The position numbers and the translations under genes are program-made. Below, piece by piece: positions 18,901 to 29,379 of a stretch of DNA of 64,000 nucleotides; within the stretch, counting starts at the first letter, position 1, and each line of letters starts with the position of its first letter. The stretch spans positions 7,116,315 through 7,180,314 of the forward strand of contig NC_087382.1 in assembly GCF_963675165.1 (NCBI RefSeq). Reading direction: 5' to 3'. The stretch comes from Halichondria panicea. Taxonomy: Eukaryota > Porifera > Demospongiae > Suberitida > Halichondriidae. A model generated the notes under the pieces. It was given only the letters and a program-made list of their open reading frames with translations, was not told the origin of the DNA and did not search any database.

Positions 18901-21900
18901 CAAAGTCACATTTTAATGGCTGCCCCCTAAAGTCCCAGTGCAGCTTTGCATAATTATCTTTCCACACTCACCTGCTACGAAGAGCTAGCACTGTAGTGCA
19001 GAGCCAACAGAATATAATTATGCTAAGCATGAGTCTGAAGAGACTGCAATGGCCTTCAAGGTAAATGTAAGTAAGCAAACTACGTCACAACTCAAAAACA
19101 TAACTACGTGTACATTTTGCAAATTCATGGACGTGTAAAAATTAAGCCATATTACTTGTACATGTACTTCCTTGCAACTGTCGAGTAGATACTGTAGCAC
19201 ACACATGCACACATTACCGTATTACGCGTATCAAGGAACCAATCATGGGCACTCATATCTTGAACACGATATTTGCATGCGATAATCAGACAATACACCC
19301 ACCGATTAACACGAGTGTTCTGTACTGGAAATTCTCAACCTGGACAACAGGTTCATAAAGCACTAGATTGTAGGACTCAAACTCTCCAGAGTGATGGGAC
19401 GAGTACATGACCTTCTTCTTTGGCTTTTTCCCCCCTATACAACCCACTTGAGCTCTACCGTCGAGACTCTTGAAAGCCTTACGTCTGGGGGTGTAGAGAA
19501 GCAAATGGTAAGACATTGCATGCTAGTGATTCTTTATCATCTACACAAATATACGTGTACATGTACGTACATAATAAGATGTACATGTAGTATAGATTTA
19601 ATTAATGCAAGTTTGACTCCCACCTCTCCTCCAATATCTGACTGGGTACGAGTCCAGCAACTGAACGGTCCGAGTGTTGCATAGCCTGCCACCAGAAGCT
19701 ATCCTCCTGGTTAAGGATCTTGAGAATGTCTCCTTTGCGGAAAGTCATCCCTGCGTCTTGTGATGGAATCAGTCTGTCTTGTCTGGGGTTGTAGTCAAAA
19801 TGAGCTCTAACAAAGAGCTCAGTGAGACCTGCAGGCTCATGGTAGCCTGGCTCCACCTTGATAACTAGCGACCCAGAGCTGTTTTTCTGGACGGGGTAAA
19901 GGAAGTGAATTTAACTACTGTGACTCAGACACTGTGGGAGTATCGCGTAACTGTTTAATGAACTGTATAGACAGTTCACTTTGATACACTCTCAGATAAT
20001 TATGCTACTTACACAAGATCTATATGCATAAAGTTAACATGACTACAGATTAAATTATTATGCCTCGGTGCGCATGCGCAAGCAAGGTATACGGTAGTGT
20101 GTTTGTGTATCTGTCTGTCTGTGTAGACTGTTTCAGCTGCTCAAGGGTCAATGAAGTGCAAGTAAGAGTTTCTATAAGCTTCTAATCATGTTTTCTTGGC
20201 TTGGTATTTGTGGATTTGCAAAATAAAGCTTCGTTCTTGAGTTATGCCTAGTTTTGCTTACTTGGAATGCCATTGCAGCCTTTTCAGAAGAGTCCGTAGC
20301 AAAACTTGTTCACCGAGTGTTGCTACTCTACTTACTAGATAGCTCTGCACTAGAACGCTAGCTATTGGTAGCTGCAAGAGTGAGAGGAGAGCTGCAAGGC
20401 TCTGCTGACTTGCAGCCATTAATTTTAGCTTTTGGAATTGATCATTTTTAACAACAATCATCGTCGATCAATACCCACTCTTTGAATTTCCCTGTGATTC
20501 TGCATGCAGGCAAAATTAAAAATGTTCATCATAATTATAATCAATGTGTGTATAAAAGCTAGCTTTATGTTATGTAGCTTTGGCACCTCCACCGAGGCAT
20601 CAGCACCCGCGGTGCTTTCATTAGTACAGTACAGGTGGCTCACCAGTAGTGCCTGCAGGTCAGAGGGATTCATTGAGTCGACTAACTCCTGGTTGACCTC
20701 CACAATCCTGTCTCCAACTTGTAGCAATCCCTGTCTATGGATCAGACCCCCGTACAGTATCCTAGCAATGATCAGCTTGTTGTTCACCAGCTTCATAGTA
20801 ATACCCTACTCAGTGAGTGGTGAATGTGTGGAGTGTTAGGTTCTATTAACAGTCAAACAAACTCTATATTACGTGTTACGCAATAACACATGACTGCACG
20901 TATAGTTATAGGTACCGTATAGCAGGTGGTATAAATAAACACGTTTTTCACTGATTATAAGCATGTATTGCGAACATTTATACCCACGAATAATAATATT
21001 GCAATAACAAAGCTGCATGCTAGTCCACGAAAACTAAATTCGCAAAATTTTTGGAACAGTCTTTTTCCACGAATTCATAGTTATACCCTCGTACCTGTTA
21101 TACGGTATTTGGATACTTGCAATGTCAAAGACTGGCCGGGGGAAGCACAAATATTGTGGAAACAAAAAAGCGGGAAAGAGTCGTACGTGAATGCATTTAA
21201 ATTTTCTACACAGGGCCAAGTAACAATGCAAATGATATTCATGACATACATGGTCCGATGTTTACTACCCTGCCCTGGCATTCTTATAATTGTATTTCAG
21301 AGCAAGGCATACTGTCAGTGCAGCATAAACTGATGCAAAACTATTGGACCACCATTGTGAGAGTTAATTGTGGGTTTATAATGATATTCATAGCGACAAT
21401 TGTAACCTGTTGCCCAACCTCAACAGTAACTCGAATCATAGTAACCTACCAGTGCCTCTGTGGTGTCCTTATGCAACCCAACGACACGGAACTCTGGTCC
21501 GCGACCATGGTGACGGTGTCTCCCTAACTGTGTCTGGGGGTGGAAGTTAGGGTCGTACGCTGGAAGGGGAGTCTCATAGTTCCTGGAACGCACTGTGTCG
21601 TGGACCAGCAGAATAGACTGGGTGGAAATAATTATGTTCATCAATTACCACTAGAATTTATTGACATCCCCGTACAATGTATGCAAAATATGGTATAGTT
21701 TACACGAATAAATCATTGTGTACATAACATGTTCTGACAGACTACTGTACCTTTATATGTGGCTTCTGAAGAATGGCGACTAGATCTCTTTCTTCGGCAT
21801 ATTTGTGGGGTGCACTGGCCTGGAGCTGATATTGACAATACACAGAGACGTAAAAATGTACGAATGGGACACACTTAACTTGTACAGTCATGCAAAAGAC

Positions 21901-22624
21901 ATGCGCAGTACATAACAATTATATTTACACCACCACTAATAAGGCTAACTGGCATAGTTCACAGTTTATACCTCATAACAGAGAGGACTGACTGCTCCTA
22001 GAGGTTGCTCAAAGCTCTGAGACTCCGCTACATGGTCATTCAACTCAGCCAGAGCTTTCACTTGGGGATCACGAACAAAGGTTTGGAGGAAATTGATGTC
22101 TTCATCCCAAGTGAACTCTTCTACTCTTAGTTCTTCAAGCACCGAGTTTAGTTGTGAAAACACCTCTGTGTAGTGCAAGTGTGTGTGCGGGTGTGTGAGT
22201 AAATTAAGATCCAGAGTGGATACATACATACATGTACATGTACATGTATCAGTCATAATGAATGATAGTACCTGCACACAAATTATTGCAGAAATAAGAT
22301 GCTAGGATTGCCATGAAAGTACCACAAAAAAGCATAGAACAGTGAGCAATCATGCGAGCATTGTGATCAATTTGCACTGGTAATTACAAGCATTTTTGAT
22401 AAATCCATTATACTCATCTTCTACGATTATCTGAGCTGTAAGTACATGTACCAATGTAATTAATTTCGTACTACTTTATATGTATATATAGGATCAAAAC
22501 ATTGACAGTGGATACCGATGATATGCATGTACTGAAACCAATATGTTATGCAATCATGTTACGCAAGCTTACCTTTAAGATTTGATATATTTTCTTCATG
22601 CTGCACAACCCCATTAGTAGCCAT
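15943..22624 (-). CDS. MPP: p55-type MAGUK scaffold (L27, PDZ, SH3, guanylate kinase-like), eleven exons
   Basis: MAGUK p55 proteins are membrane-associated scaffolds that organise polarity and cell-junction complexes. Eleven exons splice in consistent phase: 22573-22624 (ATG, MATNGVVQHEENISNLK), 21972-22165, 21751-21825, 21450-21617, 20644-20805, 19624-19886, 19303-19484, 18719-18799, 18358-18557, 17435-17566 and 15943-16119. Exons 2-3 hold the L27 region (SQLNSVLEELRVEEF; KYAEERDLVAILQKPHIK). Exons 4-5 hold the PDZ domain (FRVVGLHKD; IIARILYGGLIHRQGLLQVG). Exon 6 is SH3 (ELFVRAHFDYNPRQDRLIP; WWQAMQ). Exon 7 is the HOOK region and start of the kinase-like domain (VLIG). Exons 8-11 complete that domain, ending KHWVPANWVM. 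The P-loop is GAPNIGRRS, lacking the GKS lysine of active guanylate kinases, so a binding rather than catalytic role is expected. The paralogue at 25280 is transcribed away from it. The exact vertebrate orthologue is not decided. Confidence 0.9.
16332..16437. mobile_element. CCGTAT-type MITE in p55 intron
   Basis: It begins TACCGTATAGCGGGTATATT, contains GTTCGCGG and CCGCGAA stretches that pair, and ends with a decayed ATACGGG. It directly overlaps the next copy at 16430-16648. Confidence 0.7.
16430..16648. mobile_element. CCGTAT-type MITE in p55 intron
   Basis: The left arm is CCATACGGGTAGAAAATTTC and the right arm is the inverse GAAATTTTCTACCCGTACGG. The interior contains CGCGAAA/TTTCGCG stretches. 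The shared bases at 16430-16437 suggest the two neighbours recombined or one inserted into the end of the other. Confidence 0.75.
16795..16859. repeat. Near-perfect 28-bp hairpin, pre-miRNA-sized
   Basis: Two 28-base arms with one mismatch surround a 9-base loop. The left arm is GCAAACTTTCTGCTAGAGG then TGGAGGACA, and the right arm is its inverse. It lies in the last intron of the p55-type MAGUK. It may be a tiny inverted-repeat element or a hairpin RNA precursor, and sequence alone cannot decide. Confidence 0.75.
20058..20628. mobile_element. Hairpin-ended interspersed repeat inside the p55 gene
   Basis: This is a full-length copy inverted relative to 5860-6395. It starts TATGCCTCGGTGCGCATGCG, carries a (CTGT)n microsatellite near 20108-20125, and ends CAGCACCCGCGGTGCTTTCA then TTA. 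Its end lies about 15 bp from the splice donor of the PDZ exon 20644-20805. Confidence 0.82.
20913..21107. mobile_element. CCGTAT-type MITE in p55 intron
   Basis: The left end is TACCGTATAGCAGGTGGTAT and the right end is GTACCTGTTATACGGTA. Internal CACGAA/TTCGTG-like stretches pair. It lies in the intron between the two PDZ exons. Confidence 0.72.
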
Positions 22625-25279
22625 GGCAACACTTAACAGCCACTACAGCGGTACAGCAGTACAACTGTTGAACAACATCTTGTAACAGATAGTACAGTGT
22701 ATGAAACACATTATTACAGTTGAACCAGTTGAACCACCATTATCCGACACTTTTGTTCAAGAGCCAGGTCGGATAACTGAAGATACATGTACCACATACA
22801 TGTAAGTGAATGAATAAACCACGCCCCGATCCGCCTACCTCATCGATAAACATTAAGTGCAAATGTAGGCAACGTGGCCATAATCATGTGTAGTATAGAC
22901 CATAAATAGACACATCTCCACAGTAACCAATGTTATATGCATGGTTTAACTTTGACCCTGTCGTAGATCAATTTGGCCAGCCAGCCAGCTAGAAAATGGA
23001 GGGTTATATAATCGAGATTCTACTACAGTAGTGAAATTCTGACACCAGAGTGTCATACAGGGGAAAAGGGGGATATCCCCTCTCTGACTCAAATGCCCCC
23101 ACTTAAAATGTTCATTCAGGTTACTAGTTGTATGACTGAGCTAGTATAGGCAAAGGCAACCCCAAAACCCACCAGACACCCTGAACATGTACATGCAGGT
23201 ATATAGAGAATTCCATGTACTCATTACTGGCTATATACAATGTACATGTACATGTACGTATAGTGTTCACCCTGGTCATCAGGAATGCACAGCAGCTCAA
23301 CAGGAATGACGGAAGCCATTGCCCTACCATAGCATATGCCATATAAATGATAGTTGGTGGGGTACACACTATGTTATTGATACACGTACTGCAATAAATG
23401 ATGCAGCTGAAGGCAATTCTGTGTGTAATAATATTAGGTGGTATAATATTATATCATTACATTCCTGAGCTGCATAAAAGACTGGGGGAGTTGTGGAGGA
23501 TGCACTGTTGCAACCACAACACTCAGGCCCACATGTATGTACCTATAAAGACAGAAAACGATGCAGTTTGTACCATGTCAGGTTTTGTGTAAGTGCTTGC
23601 TCAAGGGTTGCATCGTGACAGAATATTTTAATGCCAAAAATGTAAATGCAAACCATGTAGACTACGGACAAAAATCTACACACTATAAGCATACTATACA
23701 CGATCACAACAGCACTAGAGAATGACATGCAGAACAAAAAACGCATTCCTACAATGAGTGATGAGCACTTACACTAGCTCACACTACATACTAGGAAGTC
23801 AATTAGTCGTGTAACAGACAGGCAGTATCAGCATTGAGAACCACACACAATGTGGCCACTGCCTAGGACATACCTAGGACATTCCTAGGACATTTGCAAC
23901 CTGGAGACCATCACCGTTTCATTGCTTCAATTTTCATATCAAACTTTGTTGCTATGCAACAGACTACATAACGTGTAATTGGCACAAACAAACATGCACC
24001 AATTAACAATTCTTTCCTAGGAACAAAATGCAAAAGAGGTGGTACATGTAATGGACGCCCCAAGTCATGCGGTACATGTATGTATAATCAGGGTGCACCA
24101 CCACATAATATTACGTACAATGTAACTAGTGTTACCCAACAATCTAGTTTAGGCCAAAGGCTACATGTACCTACATGTACCACACAAGTATTCACACTGT
24201 CGCCAAACCATGAAGGAAGACCTTTGCGTATGAACATACATGCATCTCGAAACACTGACGTTCTCACAGAAAACACAGTTGTGCTCATGTTTTAATTTGC
24301 TAGCATGCAAAGTACATGTACATGTACAGCATATACTAACGAGAAAGGAAAGCATTTGTCATTGATATAGGTCTAGTTCCTGGTGTACAGTGAGTCTTTA
24401 CTCTACCAAAATACCTTCTCTACTGAGAGTGGGATTTGATGTACATGTGCTTGCTGTGAGTACTCTGGTTGCTCTAAATATTACAGCAGTTCTTTGGCTT
24501 CTTAAACATAATTTTGACACCAAGACTACGCTCCCACTAGTGATAAACAACAGTGCAGTACAAAGGTGAGGGAGTGAATGGATAGGGTTACACCATACCC
24601 TCTAATGACATTACATGGAACAAATCAAGCTTGACTGTTAACCTTTAGGTGAAAGTCATACTATCAAGCTTAAAAGCACTTGTGTAGCAAACCGCTAACA
24701 ATATCAGCTTGCAGCATTTAAATTGTTATGCAAAAGAAAAGGGTGGCACAGATGATTATAGTGAAAAGACGCAACTTTTAGGAAAACAGTTTGAAGACTG
24801 GCAGATACTTAAGTCAGGACAATACCTATGAGCAACGATGTAGTAAATTGCATGTACATTGTACTTTGGATTGATTTTAAACGAAGGACACATCATTTTA
24901 GGTGTGTAGATGTACTAAGATTGAGTACACACCTCTATAATATTCTGACATGTTACCAAACTAGAACTAGATCTAGTAGACTGTACACACAACAACAACA
25001 CTGTATATACATAGCATGTCACCTAGTCCCTCCTCACCTTATATCTCTGTCTGACTAATGTACTTTAGAGAGTTGCTTGAGTGCAAAGTGAGCCGGTCAG
25101 AGGTAGTGCAAACACAACACGCCCTTTGTGTCTTTTCCACAGTACATGAATATCATTAGTGTCACGTGACAACATTCCCTGGCAAAGATATAGGTGTGTC
25201 TGCACCCTCCTACCAGTTACTGTACACATACACAAGTATGTACCTCCAGAGCTAGAGAGCTACTCTCTGCACGCCAATA
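22625..25279. other. Region between head-to-head MAGUK genes
   Basis: Both MAGUK promoters should lie here. It includes a decayed Tigger-like element (about 22718-23022, with GTTGAACCA...ATTATCCGACA at the left and TCGAGATTCTACTACAGT at the right). A TACCTAGGACAT unit is repeated three times near 23869-23892. A doubtful two-exon gene lies at 23398-24295. From 24300 to 25279 I see no gene. Confidence 0.55.
23398..24295 (+). CDS. Possible small single-pass protein, two exons (doubtful)
   Basis: The first exon begins ATGATGCAG and encodes MMQLKAILCVIILGGIILYH, which looks like a signal anchor, then a cysteine/histidine-rich stretch. If it splices with a weak donor at 23581/23582 to an acceptor ending at 24021, the frame continues as GTKCKRGGTCNGRPKSCGTC and stays open to a TAA at 24293-24295. 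A stronger GTAAGT donor at 23589 would give a different frame that ends quickly. Similar-length frames exist on the other strand, so chance is a real possibility. No family is recognised. Confidence 0.25.
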
Positions 25280-28200
25280 ATGAGTGCTAGAGACGCAACT
25301 AACAGTGAGTAGTAAACAAATTTTCTCTGTTTTTTAGCTAGATATATCTGTTTTTAGCTAAATATCTAAGGTATAAACGTCCTAGCTAGCTAGAGTTTTG
25401 GGGGCGTGGCTGGGTCTGCAAATTTTTATTGTGCAGGTATCCAGCAGCTTCTGGAATCTCTAGAGAATCTGTCACCTATACTGCAAGGAAGAGAAAATGA
25501 CCTTCAATTCCTCAGAGACATGCTCATTACCAATGAGTTTCACTCTCTCTTGACCGTGAGTTTTCTTTCTTAATCCCTCCACGCATTGGAATTATTTTTG
25601 CATGATGTACATTAGTTACACAAGGAAGTAAGCAGTGCTACTGTGGACCGCCCCAAAGTTAGTAGTCAAAATGCCCTTACTTTGGCAAACATGATAACAT
25701 TTGACTGTGAGCTGGAGAGCAGTGAATGCCCTGAGGCAAAGGATCTGGTAGATTTGCTTTCTTCTCCTCACATTGAGGTGAGAATTCATCCATATTGCAG
25801 TACGTCTAGAGCCAACCATGTCTCTGGTGTTAATACTACTTAACTTTCAGCCTTCTTCAATTAATGTTTACTGGCTGATATCAAAACAATCGGTTAAACA
25901 ACAACATGCAGCGACTCTGGTATAATTATTATGCTTACAGGCACTAATAACTACCCATGACAAGATTGCAAATAAAGAATATCCTGTTCAAGCCATCCCT
26001 ACTCTGTCCAATACCAGTAAGCAATCCAGCAGTGCACAGACAGTGAGGATTGTACACATTGAAAAAGGGACAGATCCGTTAGTGAGTTGTCACAATTACG
26101 TTATTGTAACGTCTGCAGTGTAGCTTCAGTATATTGAATTTCTTTATTGGCTGATGAGGCATGTGCTGGTGTAAACCTACATTATACATACTATAATTAT
26201 GATATATTTGGTAAGAATCACAGTACCATGTATACTTCAGGAAATAATTATGTGTGCGTCAGCTAGTCCATTTTGAGGTCCACGCCCACTTTTGCGTCAT
26301 TTCCAGTTGTACGTTGGTAATTTTAGATGTGGTTTGCAAGTTTTCTTGACAACTGCTCACTGGCAAATGCATCACTTCCTGGTGGGCGTATTCTCGAGGC
26401 AAATTAAACTTTCACTAAAGAGTGGGGTGGGGGTAATTTTGGACGTGCAGCGTAATCTCGGTGGAGTGCGGTAAAACATTAACTGTCCCTAATCCGCACT
26501 GCAGCAGTGCTAGTCATTGCTAGTCAGCTTATAGCAAAGCTTTTAGATTGTTGTGAAGACACAACTGTATATTAGATGGGTCTACATGCAGCTACTCAGC
26601 TAGTAACAAGTCTAAGAGTGACTTCAGTCTTCAATCAGTCAATGAGTGAGACCAGAGGAGGGAGGACACGATTAACCTTAGCTAATAATTAGCTAATTAT
26701 CGCGACCTTTTAATTAAATTCTTTGAACAATTTGTCTTTTTGTTCTTTATAATCTCTACATATTGGACACAAGATTAAGAGCTAGAGCAGCGTATATCGT
26801 AGAAGTTCTCTTACTGGAGATACCCCTATGGCCAAGTTGTCAGGACCTGAAGGTAATAGGACCCCTACAAGAAGCACCTGAAGTACTCCTATCCAAGATC
26901 CCTGTGAGAAGAATCCCAAGCACTCTGATCTTGTCTCTGTGAGAAGCACTCCTGATCATGTCTACAGGATCCCTATGAGGAGTACCCCAGGCACTCTTGT
27001 CTCCAAGATCCCTGTGAGAAGCACCCCAGGCACTCCTGTCTCTGTGATAAGGCTGGAACATGGTTCATAGCGTCTACAACATGAAGAACATCAATGACAC
27101 TAACAGTCTCAGCTTCCAGCACCCCTTTATTTTTGTAGTTTGCTCTGTGCCTGCAAAAATTGCCTGTTACTCATACTACAGTAGTGTTCTGTGTGTCCCA
27201 ATATGTAGAGGTTATAAAGAAAGAAAAGACGAATTGTTCAAAGAATTTCATTAAAAGGTCGCGATAATTAGCTAATTATTAGCTAAGGTTAATCGTGTCC
27301 TCCCTCCTCTGGAGTGAGACACACAGATAACTCTCCAAGGTCTGGGGGGTGCTTGAGCACCTTCTGCTACCTGCTAGATCTGCCCCTGCGCTAGTATTGT
27401 CCTAGGCCGTTCACAACACCATGCACACATTGACTAATGAATGACTACAGCATCTACCTGTTTAATACAATTGCAGGGAGCTACAGTAAAGTCGGATCAG
27501 CAGGGAAATGTTGTCATATCACGTGTTCTAGTGGGTGGAGCCGCAGATAAGTGTGGCTTGCTTGCAGCTGGTGATATAATACATCAAATCAATGGCGAGA
27601 ACATTCATGGCTACAGTGTTGATGATGTTGCCAATCTTATGGTAAGCATATAATTATAAAATGTGCTCTAAGTTGAGGAACATCCGACTTTTATTACAGA
27701 AAGGATTGGTTGGAACTTTGACGTTTTTAATAACTCCTGTTGGTGCAGAGGCTCGTGTAAAGAGATGGGGCCAGGTAATAATTCCAAAGATAGCTCTGAC
27801 ATAGTGAGAATCAGCACTAAATTATGCCCCCCCCCCCAACATCATGAACACATGCAGTCTACCGTGTACATGCGAAGTTTATTTTCCTACGATCCATCAG
27901 TGGATCGCCACCATCCTTGTCAAGAAGCAGGACTCAAGTTCGGTCCAGGGGTTGTGCTGCAGATAGTTAACCAAGAAGATCCCAACTGGTGGCAGGCAGT
28001 AAGAGAAGGGGACAATCGAACCAGAGCTGGTATTATCCCAAGCAAGACATTCAAGAAAAGGTGTATATTATTATACATGCATGACGTGGGTGTCAAAAGG
28101 GTTTATACATTTTTCACAAATACCATCAGTCTATGTTCATGTGCAGGTACACATAGCTGTCATAAAATATTGCACAACAGATGAATTAAAGGGTCATGTT

Positions 28201-29379
28201 ATAAATTTCCACAACTGCATGGATTGCATTTCCGTAACCCTAGAATTACATTTCTTGCACAACATTGACAGTATATGTTTCTGCCATTGTAGACTCGAAA
28301 TGTACGACAACGTGCAACAGCAGCCAATGAGAAGGAGATCAAAGATCAAAGAAACTCAATTTTCAATGTCAATGTCTAGCATTGGTAAGACAGTTATATC
28401 TGCTTGGATAAGCATTCATCTCATATACAATGTACATTCATAGGTTCTGGTCATGAGACTAACACTTATGAAGAGGTGATGAAAATCAACCCACAAGTAG
28501 AGAGACCTAGGCCAATAATGCTTATTGGTGAGTATAATTATTTACTTTCAACTGTCACATACTGGTGTGTACGTGTAGCTCCACGTGGACCACCTTTCGA
28601 CTTAGAAGAAATTAAAGCACGACTCATTCAGCAGCATCCTGATATGTACGGAGCCCCAGTAGCACGTGAGTATTATATACAGCATCAAAGTTTATGCTTT
28701 GTTGTTGGGTGCTGTATCATTTACCGTGTCCATTAACTATAGACATGTATAGGGCTGGGCTGAAATGTAATAATTAAAAGATGATCTGATATGTTTTCTT
28801 CATAAAAATAATTACCATCACATTAATTTTATACTGCCAGATACATCCCGTGAGCAGAATGTGAACGAGGATAATAGTGTTGACTTCTACTTTGTCAGTC
28901 GCAGGCAAATGGAGCATAACATCCAGAACAACAAGTTTGTAGAACACGCCTTCTACGAGGGTCACTACTATGGTACTAGCATTGATTCCATTCGCAAGGT
29001 CATTAACGAGGGAAAGACTTGTCTTTTGATAGTGTCTCCACAGTCCATACACTCTGTGCGCACATCGGAGATAAAACCATTCCTTGCTTACCTAAAGCCT
29101 CCCACTGCTGACTTCATGAAACAGACCTGGGTGCCACAAAAACGGATTAAGGTATAATTATTTACCAATGCATTTCAAATATACTTTCCACTACAGGAGT
29201 CCTCGATAGCAGATGTGATTAGACAGGCTACACACTTGGAACAGACATATGGCCACTACATAGACCACACGCTTCTCTTCAGCAACTTAGACTCGGCTCA
29301 GCAAGACATTATGCACATCACTAATCGTTTAAGGAGAGACCAGCAATGGGTACCTGCATCTTGGGCAAACATCTGGTAG
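25280..29379 (+). CDS. MPP7/PALS-type MAGUK scaffold (L27, PDZ, SH3, guanylate kinase-like), twelve exons
   Basis: This is a second polarity scaffold, paralogous to the neighbour at 15943-22624. Exons in phase are 25280-25304 (ATG, MSARDATN), 25437-25555, 25616-25777, 25941-26081, 27477-27641, 27700-27774, 27858-28060, 28293-28384, 28444-28527, 28579-28665, 28841-29151 and 29197-29379. The L27 region covers exons 2-3 (ILQGRENDLQFLRDMLI; ECPEAKDLVDLLSSPHIE). The PDZ domain covers exons 4-6 (TVRIVHIEKGTDPL; VVISRVLVGGAADKCGLL; GTLTFLITPV). SH3 is exon 7 (YMRSLFSYDPSVDRHHPC; WWQAVREGD). The kinase-like domain starts IMLIG and continues APRGPPFDLEEIKARLI, NNKFVEHAFYEGHYYGTSID, ending WVPASWANIW. 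The P-loop is almost gone, so it should be catalytically inactive. NNKFxE..YYGTSIDS resembles MPP7 and PALS most. The fifth intron region carries a MITE at 26653-27311, and one intron is only 83 bp (27775-27857). Confidence 0.9.
26653..27311. mobile_element. CAGAGGAGG-ended element with 9-bp target duplication and internal repeats
   Basis: The inverted ends match for over 60 bases, starting CAGAGGAGGGAGGACACGAT, with flanking direct repeats gagtgagac (26644-26652 and 27312-27320). It is 659 bp. The interior (about 26850-27055) has imperfect repeats built on CCTGTGAGAAGCACCCCAGG. Read on the plus strand these give a short VRSTPGTPVS-like peptide pattern broken by stops. It sits in an intron of the MPP7/PALS-type MAGUK. 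Confidence 0.9.

Noticed and set aside
20058-20628. Helitron interpretation of the hairpin-ended repeat
   Set aside because: A hairpin near one end suggested a Helitron, but the end is TTTCATTA in all copies rather than CTRR, and inverted TGCCTCGGTG lies at both ends.
26840-27061. Minus-strand frame with HRD repeats
   Set aside because: It is the reverse reading of the internal tandem repeat of a MITE, with no start context or flanking exons.
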